From assembly GCF_004345645.1 (NCBI RefSeq), contig NZ_SLWS01000005.1:124001-188000 (forward strand): a stretch of DNA of 64,000 bases, read 5' to 3'. Each line of letters begins with the position of its first letter. The stretch's first letter is position 1. Source of the stretch: Actinocrispum wychmicini. Lineage in GTDB: Bacteria > Actinomycetota > Actinomycetes > Mycobacteriales > Pseudonocardiaceae. The position numbers were made by a program, and so were the translations under genes. The notes under the pieces are model-generated. The model saw only the letters and a program-made list of their open reading frames with translations, made no database searches and had not been told where the DNA came from. This document shows positions 59,106 to 64,000 of the stretch, piece after piece.

Positions 59106-60767
59106 TCAGCTGACCTCCGGGATCGGCGGGCCGAGCAGGTCGTCCGCGTCCACGATGGTGTACGCGTAGCCCTGCTCCGCCAGGAACCGCTGCCGGTGCG
59201 CCGCGTACTCGGTGTCCAGGGTGTCCCGGGAGACCACCGAGTAGAAGTGGGCCTGGCGGCCGTCGCCCTTCGGCCGCAGCAGCCGGCCGAGGCGCTGGGC
59301 CTCCTCCTGGCGGGAGCCGAACGTGCCGGAGACCTGGACCGCCACGGACGCCTCGGGCAGGTCGATGGAGAAGTTCGCGACCTTCGAGACCACCAGGGTG
59401 GGCAGCTCCCCGTTGCGGAAACGGTCGAAGAGCTCCTCGCGTTCCCTGTTCCTGGTCGAGCCCTCGACGATCGGCGCGTTCAACTCCTTGCCCAACTCGT
59501 GCAGCTGGTCCAGGTACGCGCCGATGACCAGCGCGGGCTCGCCCGGGTGCCTGTCCAGGATGCTGCGCACCACGTTTGCCTTGGTGTGCGCGGTCGAGCA
59601 GATCTTGTAGCGCTCCTCGGGCTCGGCGGTCGCGTACTGCAGGCGCTCCGCGTCCGTGAGCGTCACCCGGACCTCGACGCACTCGGCGGGCGCGATCCAG
59701 CCCTGGGCCTCGATGTCCCGCCACGGCACGTCGTACCGTTTCGGCCCGATCAACGAGAACACGTCGCCCTCACGGCCATCCTCACGGACCAACGTGGCCG
59801 TCAGGCCGAGGCGGCGACGGGACTGCAGGTCGGCCGTCATCCGGAACACGGGCGCGGGCAGCAGGTGCACCTCGTCGTAGACGATCAGGCCCCAGTCCCG
59901 GGAGTCGAACAGCTCAAGGTGCCGGTACTCGCCCTTGGTCTTACGGGTGATGACCTGGTATGTCGCGATCGTGACCGGCCGGACCTCCTTGCGTTCGCCC
60001 GAATACTCACCGATCTCCTCTTCGGTGAGCGAGGTCCGGGCGATGAGTTCCCGTTTCCACTGCCGCCCGGCGACCGTGTTGGTGACCAGGATCAGCGTGG
60101 TGGCCTGGGCCTCGGCCATCGCGGCCGCGCCGACCAGCGTCTTGCCCGCGCCGCAGGGCAGCACGACCACACCCGAGCCGCCCGCCCAGAAGGTCTGGGC
60201 GGCCTTGCGCTGGTAGTCGCGCAGCTGCCAGCCGTCCTCCCGCAGGGCGATCGGGTGGTGCTCGCCGTCGACGTAGCCGGCGAGGTCCTCGGCCGGCCAG
60301 CCGATCTTCAGCAACGCCTGCTTGAGCCGGCCGCGCTCGCTCGGGTGCACGACTACCGTGTCGTCGTCGATGCGCGTCCCCAGCATCGGCGCGATCTTCT
60401 TGTGGCGCAGCACCTCTTCCAGCACCGCGCGGTCCAACGCGTTCAACACCAGGCCATGCGCCGGGTTCTGCATCAGCTGCAGCCGCCCGAAGCGGCCCAT
60501 GGTGTCCACGACGTCGATCAACAACGGTTGGGGCACGGCATAGCGCGAGTACCGCGACAAGGCGTCCACGACCTGCTCGGCGTCGTGCCCGGCGGCCCGT
60601 GCGTTCCAGAGCGCCAGCGGCGTGACCCGGTAGGTGTGCACGTGCTCGGGGGCGCGTTCCAACTCGGCGAACGGCGCGATGGCCATCCGCGCGTCATCGG
60701 ACTGGGGGTGGTCGATTTCGAGCAGCAGGGTCTTGTCGGACTGCACGATCAGTGGGCCGTCGGTCAC
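59106..60767 (-). CDS. DNA repair helicase XPB
   Basis: A 553-residue SF2 helicase of the bacterial XPB/ERCC3 type (M. tuberculosis Rv0861c). N-terminal damage-recognition-like domain 1-180, then helicase domain 1: VVVLPCGAGKTLVGAAAMA (Walker A), VYDEVHLL (DEVH), GLTATLVREDGREGDVF (motif III region with the RED motif), and domain 2: GTFGSRQEEAQRLGRLLRPKGDGR. All key residues are present. A 3'-5' helicase with a likely role in repair; its neighbour downstream has an SOS box. Confidence 0.93.
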   Translation of the reverse strand: MTDGPLIVQSDKTLLLEIDHPQSDDARMAIAPFAELERAPEHVHTYRVTPLALWNARAAGHDAEQVVDALSRYSRYAVPQPLLIDVVDTMGRFGRLQLMQNPAHGLVLNALDRAVLEEVLRHKKIAPMLGTRIDDDTVVVHPSERGRLKQALLKIGWPAEDLAGYVDGEHHPIALREDGWQLRDYQRKAAQTFWAGGSGVVVLPCGAGKTLVGAAAMAEAQATTLILVTNTVAGRQWKRELIARTSLTEEEIGEYSGERKEVRPVTIATYQVITRKTKGEYRHLELFDSRDWGLIVYDEVHLLPAPVFRMTADLQSRRRLGLTATLVREDGREGDVFSLIGPKRYDVPWRDIEAQGWIAPAECVEVRVTLTDAERLQYATAEPEERYKICSTAHTKANVVRSILDRHPGEPALVIGAYLDQLHELGKELNAPIVEGSTRNREREELFDRFRNGELPTLVVSKVANFSIDLPEASVAVQVSGTFGSRQEEAQRLGRLLRPKGDGRQAHFYSVVSRDTLDTEYAAHRQRFLAEQGYAYTIVDADDLLGPPIPEVS

Positions 60768-60827
60768 AGCACTCCTCTTGGTTGTCCATCACCAGTGTGC
60801 CCCTACCATGGGGGCGCCGAGAAAGGA

Positions 60828-61325
60828 GTGGTCCTGACCTGGCACCGGAGCCTCAAGATCGCCGTGGGAGCCGTCGCCCTCGCGGCGGCTGGTTTCGCCG
60901 GATATCTCCTTGTCGACGGGACCCAGGGTGCGACCGCGGCCGCGCAGGGCGACTGCATCGAAGTCGTGTCCGCGGCCGAGGCCAGGATCGTGCGGGCGGA
61001 CTGCGGCTCGCCGGCGGCGATCTACCGGGTCGGCAAGCGGATCGACAACCCGGCCGCGGCCTGCCCGACGGGCGAGTACAGCGAACTCACCACCGGCGCC
61101 GCCAAGCTGTGCCTGACGCTGAACACCAAGGAAGGCGACTGCCTGACCACCACTGCCGCGGGCCGCAACCAGGTGCACCGGCGTGTCGCCTGTGACCGGA
61201 CGGCGGAGTTCCGGGTGCGCAAGGTGATCAGTGGCAAGCAGGACAGCACGTTGTGCGACCCGGGCAACGTGGTGGCGTCCTATTCGGAGCCGCCCGCCAC
61301 CATCTGCCTGACCAACCAAATTTGA
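60828..61325 (+). CDS. LppU/SCO3897-like cysteine-rich exported protein
   Basis: A 165-residue protein: an N-terminal membrane helix (about residues 8-28), then two repeats of a small disulfide-stabilised domain with GDCIEVVSAAEARIVRADCGSPAAIYRV, CPTGEYSEL and KLCLTLNTKEGDCL, then CDPGNVV and PATICLTNQ. Eight cysteines fit the LppU family of actinobacteria, but no lipobox is present. The GTG 60828 start has AAAGGAG too close for a normal site, so the true start is uncertain. Function unknown. Confidence 0.7.
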   Translation: MVLTWHRSLKIAVGAVALAAAGFAGYLLVDGTQGATAAAQGDCIEVVSAAEARIVRADCGSPAAIYRVGKRIDNPAAACPTGEYSELTTGAAKLCLTLNTKEGDCLTTTAAGRNQVHRRVACDRTAEFRVRKVISGKQDSTLCDPGNVVASYSEPPATICLTNQI

Positions 61326-61332
61326 GAAAGAA

Positions 61333-61360
61333 CCCGGCCGGACAAGGGAATCCGGCCGGG
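61333..61360. terminator. Bidirectional terminator between LppU-like and ABC genes
   Basis: CCCGGCCGGA (61333-61342) pairs with TCCGGCCGGG (61351-61360) around an 8-nt loop, 8 bp after the LppU-like stop and 13 bp from the end of the convergent substrate-binding protein gene. Confidence 0.75.
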
Positions 61361-61372
61361 GCTCGGGGCCGG

Positions 61373-62440
61373 CTACTTGTTCTTCGCGGTGTCGATGATC
61401 ATCGAGTCGACGTTGATGTCCTTGTCCAGCATCTTGTACTTCTTCATCAGGTCGACCGTGCGCTGCAGCCGGGTGCGGTCCAGGCTGGTCGGGTACGTGC
61501 CGATCCGGACCAGCTGCGCGACCTGCTTGTCGATCTTGGCGTACTGCACGACGGCGTCCTCGACGGTCGGCCGGTCCCTGGCCGTCTCGGAGGCGCGCAT
61601 CAGCGCCCGGCGGACCGCCTCGGTGGTCTTCGGGTTGTTCTTCACGAAGTCCGCCGTGGCGGTGTAGCCGGAGATCGGGAAGTCCTTGGTCGGGCCGCTG
61701 GAGGTGTCCAGGATCGGCACGGCGCCGTTGGTGCGCTCCGCCTGGGTGACGTACGGCTCCAGGATCACCGCCGCGTCGACGTCACCCGCGGCCAGCCGGG
61801 CGCCCATGTCCGGGAAGGAGGCCTCGACCCACTGGATGTTCTTGATGTCCACCCCGGCGGTCTCCATCGCGGAGCGGGCCAGCAGGTCGGTGATGCTGTT
61901 CTTGGTGTTGGTGGCGATCTTCTTGCCGGCCAGGTCCTTCGGGTCCTTGATCGTCGAGTCCTTCTTCACCATGATCATGAAGATGTTGTCGGCGGTCTGG
62001 TAGCTGTCGGCGACGAACTTGAAGTCGCCGGTTCCCTTGGCCTGCGCCTGGAAGACGGGCACGTAGGCGCCGTACGTGAACTGCAGGTCACCGGAGATCA
62101 GCTTCGGGATGGCGGTCGCCGCCCCCGTGACGGTCTCCAGCTTGACGTCGAGGCCCTCGTCCTTGAAGTAGCCCTTCAGCGCGGCCAGCTGCACCGGCGC
62201 CGAGTCCATGATCGGCATGGCCCCGATCGTCAGGTTGGTGCGTTCGAGCTTGTCGCTGCTCTTGGCGTTGTTGTCGGAGCCCCCCAGGAGCCCACAGCCG
62301 GTGACGGCGGCGAGGATGCCCACGGTGCCCAGGACGGCGGTGGTGACCCGGCGGGGCCGTCTGGAACCTGCTGTCAAGCGGCTTGCTCGTCCAAGCATGT
62401 GATGCCTTATCTGCGCGTGGATGATGGACAGCTTGCTCAC
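61373..62440 (-). CDS. ABC transporter substrate-binding lipoprotein (SsuA/NitT/TauA-like)
   Basis: A 355-residue binding protein. N-terminal basic region RRPRRV, signal and lipobox AVTGCG near residue 50, then a type II periplasmic fold: NLTIGAMPIMDSAPVQLAALKGYFKDEGLDV, GAATAIPKLISGDLQFTYGAY, LAGKKIATNTKNSITDLLA and AAVILEPYVTQAE. The GTG at 62440 or ATG at 62398 may be used; the latter gives a more usual signal length. It is third in the importer operon. Ligand not predictable: nitrate, sulfonate, taurine or a thiamin precursor are options. Confidence 0.88.
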   Translation of the reverse strand: MSKLSIIHAQIRHHMLGRASRLTAGSRRPRRVTTAVLGTVGILAAVTGCGLLGGSDNNAKSSDKLERTNLTIGAMPIMDSAPVQLAALKGYFKDEGLDVKLETVTGAATAIPKLISGDLQFTYGAYVPVFQAQAKGTGDFKFVADSYQTADNIFMIMVKKDSTIKDPKDLAGKKIATNTKNSITDLLARSAMETAGVDIKNIQWVEASFPDMGARLAAGDVDAAVILEPYVTQAERTNGAVPILDTSSGPTKDFPISGYTATADFVKNNPKTTEAVRRALMRASETARDRPTVEDAVVQYAKIDKQVAQLVRIGTYPTSLDRTRLQRTVDLMKKYKMLDKDINVDSMIIDTAKNK

Positions 62441-62581
62441 GTGTGACCCGATCGGCTGACACGGGGGGCACGATCAGTCACCATGCGTGGCCTACTTGGT
62501 GTTTTATACACCATTTGGGGGGCTAGTAGACCACCGTTATCAGAAAGCCATGGTGAACGGAAATTCACCGCCCGCATGCAG

Positions 62582-63451
62582 TCAGCCGGTGGACGTGGCC
62601 CGCCGGACCTGCTCGCGCTCCGCCTCCAGGAACCGTTGCGCCGCGGCAGAGTCCTCCGCCGGTGTCGGTCGGTGCGGCACGGTCTGCCCAGCCGTTGGCG
62701 CGCCGTGCAGCAGCCGCGCCACCTCGCCACGCAGGGCGACGAAGTTCTTCGACTCCCGGGTGGTGATCTGGTCCCGCTCCGCCGGCAGGTCCACGGTCAG
62801 GTCGGCGACGATCGACGCCGGCGACTTGGACAGCACCAGCACCCGGTCACCGAGGTAGACGCTCTCGTCGATGTCGTGCGTGACCAGCAGGACCGTGCTG
62901 GAGTGCTCGTGGCGCACCCGCAGCAGCAGGTCTTCGAGCTCGAACCGGGTCTGCGCGTCGACCGACGCGAACGGCTCGTCCATCAGCAACAGCGACGGCT
63001 GGCACGCGAGCGCACGGGCGATGGACACCCGCTGCTGCATCCCGCCGGACAGCTGCCACGGGTACTTCGCGCCGGCACCGGACAGGCCGACCCACTCCAA
63101 CGCCTCGGCCGACCGGCGCCGACGCTCGGACTTGCCGATTCCCCTTGAGCGCAAGGGGAATTCGACGTTGCCACGGACCGAAAGCCAGGGGAACAACGAC
63201 CGGCTGTAGTCCTGGAAGACGACCGCCAGGTCGGACGGGGTCCGCTCGATCAGGTCGCCGTGCAGCGACACCGTGCCGTCAGTGGGCTTGATCAGCCCGG
63301 CGATGCAGCGCAGGAGCGTCGACTTGCCACAGCCGGACGGGCCGACGATGCACGCCAGCTCGCCGGTGGCCACGGTGAACGTGAGGTCCTGCACCGCGGT
63401 GAACGAGCCGTAACTGTGGCGCAGCTCGGCGACTTCCAGCATTGCCGTCAT
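62582..63451 (-). CDS. ABC transporter ATP-binding protein (SsuB/TauB-like)
   Basis: A 289-residue ATPase. Walker A GPSGCGKSTLLRC, Q-loop FQDYSRSLFPWLSV, signature LSGGMQQRVSIARAL, Walker B LLLMDEPFASVD, and H-loop VTHDIDES. Typical for importers of the nitrate/sulfonate/taurine group. It starts 5 nt downstream of the permease stop and ends 141 nt before the binding-protein gene; that gap (62441-62581) has no gene and no clear hairpin. Confidence 0.93.
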   Translation of the reverse strand: MTAMLEVAELRHSYGSFTAVQDLTFTVATGELACIVGPSGCGKSTLLRCIAGLIKPTDGTVSLHGDLIERTPSDLAVVFQDYSRSLFPWLSVRGNVEFPLRSRGIGKSERRRRSAEALEWVGLSGAGAKYPWQLSGGMQQRVSIARALACQPSLLLMDEPFASVDAQTRFELEDLLLRVRHEHSSTVLLVTHDIDESVYLGDRVLVLSKSPASIVADLTVDLPAERDQITTRESKNFVALRGEVARLLHGAPTAGQTVPHRPTPAEDSAAAQRFLEAEREQVRRATSTG

Positions 63452-63456
63452 GTGTG

Positions 63457-64000
63457 TCAGCCTCCGGCCTTGACGGTACTAGGTTGCGCGTTACGTGTGG
63501 GTTGCCAGGCAAGGACCTTGCGTTCTACCAGCAGGAGCAGGCTGTTCAGGCCGTAGCCGAGGATGCCGAGCATCACGATGACCGACCACATGCTCGGGAA
63601 CTCGAACTGGCGCTGGTAGTACGTCAGCTGGACGCCGATGCCGTCGACCGCGAAGCTCAGCTCGGAGATGATCATCAGGATCAGGGCCAGCGACAGCGAC
63701 ACCCGCAGGCCGGCGAAGATCTTGGGCAGGGCGGCGGGCAGCACGACCATGGTGATCCACTGCCACCGGGGTACGCCGAACGACCTCGCGGTGTCCATCT
63801 TGACCGGGTCGACCGAGCGGGCGCCGTCCACCGAGTTCAGCAGGACCGGCCACAGCGTGCCGAACGCGATCAGCGAGATCTTCTCGGTCGACTCGATCCC
63901 GAGGAGCACCACGAAGAACGGCAGCAGCAGCACCGGTGGGATGGCCCGGAGGAACGCGAACAGCGGCCCGAAGTACTCGATGCCGTGCTTGGACCGGCCG
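63457..64000 (-). CDS. ABC transporter permease (5' part outside window)
   Basis: The visible C-terminal 181 residues of an SsuC/TauC-like permease. The frame is open to the window edge (FAFLRAIPPVLLLPFFVVLLG). It holds the EAA-type loop DTARSFGVPRWQWITMVVLP and further membrane helices, ending at NAQPSTVKAGG. It is the first visible gene of the importer operon. Confidence 0.9.
   Translation of the reverse strand, partial: GRSKHGIEYFGPLFAFLRAIPPVLLLPFFVVLLGIESTEKISLIAFGTLWPVLLNSVDGARSVDPVKMDTARSFGVPRWQWITMVVLPAALPKIFAGLRVSLSLALILMIISELSFAVDGIGVQLTYYQRQFEFPSMWSVIVMLGILGYGLNSLLLLVERKVLAWQPTRNAQPSTVKAGG

Noticed and set aside
57996..60827. Very long plus-strand open frame before the LppU-like gene
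   Set aside because: It is antisense to DUF5655, DUF4253 and XPB genes that have clear family motifs; only the end from 60828 encodes a recognisable protein.

Overview
The window is high-GC actinobacterial chromosome, with most genes starting GTG or ATG, many 1-4 nt stop/start overlaps and several apparently leaderless starts. The gene set (EspG/PPE-like type VII secretion cassette, DUF3558 lipoprotein, AfsR/SARP regulator, DasR with dre operators, streptogrisin-like protease, HelD/HelR, CDC48-like ATPase, form II CO-dehydrogenase-type enzyme) fits the order Pseudonocardiales. The genus cannot be fixed from sequence alone. No rRNA, tRNA, CRISPR array, transposase, integrase or prophage was recognised. 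From thiE to groEL the order follows the Mycobacterium tuberculosis region thiE-thiO-thiS-thiG ... thiD-thiC ... def-DUF3263-virR ... CDC48-like-pssA-psd-moeA ... groEL2, so this part is ancestral core with local insertions.

Region by region. 1-8137: DUF445 membrane protein, a Crp/Fnr regulator paired with a class III nucleotide-cyclase-like protein, an aldo/keto reductase, a large SARP/NB-ARC/TPR regulator and an SGNH hydrolase. 8355-12105: an orphan ESX cassette (helical PE-like protein, DUF3558 lipoprotein, PPE-like Gly-rich protein, EspG chaperone) and a DUF3159 membrane protein. 12006-18071: amino-sugar catabolism (GlcNAc kinase, nagA, SIS-type glucosamine-6-phosphate deaminase) with two dre operators and dasR itself, followed by an MFS exporter. 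18076-21099: threonine-dehydratase-like enzyme, membrane protein, secreted S1 protease. 21080-27005: thiamin genes thiE, thiO-S-G and thiC-D with two TPP riboswitches and a MarR regulator.

27195-33379: zinc-ribbon protein, short aldo/keto reductase, F420-type oxidoreductase, then the most unusual locus. A caspase-like protease is fused through one membrane segment to a LytR_C (VirR-like) domain. Its GTG overlaps the stop of def by 4 nt, and it lies on the opposite strand from a DUF3263-virR-like pair whose VirR-like protein ends in a clearly related LytR_C domain. A PDZ trypsin-like protease without an export signal follows. 33376-42837: CDC48-like ATPase with a degenerate first ATPase site, phosphatidylserine synthase and decarboxylase, moeA, AIM24-like protein, Ser/Thr kinase, and groEL behind two tandem CIRCE elements.

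42895-48978: HelD/HelR RNA polymerase-recycling ATPase, small membrane protein, GNAT, sigma factor with a coupled partner, a papain-like protein whose catalytic Cys is Ser, and a PspC protein. 49069-56744: complete coxDEF/coxSLMG cluster for a form II molybdenum hydroxylase. 56757-64000: CapA-like lipoprotein, DUF5655 and DUF4253 proteins (the latter behind a perfect LexA/SOS box), XPB helicase, LppU-like protein and an ABC importer of the nitrate/sulfonate/taurine type running off the window end.

The best candidates for an undescribed system are the def-coupled caspase/LytR_C fusion beside virR, the Crp/cyclase-like pair, the Ser-for-Cys papain-like protein near a sigma factor operon, and the SOS-box DUF4253 gene.
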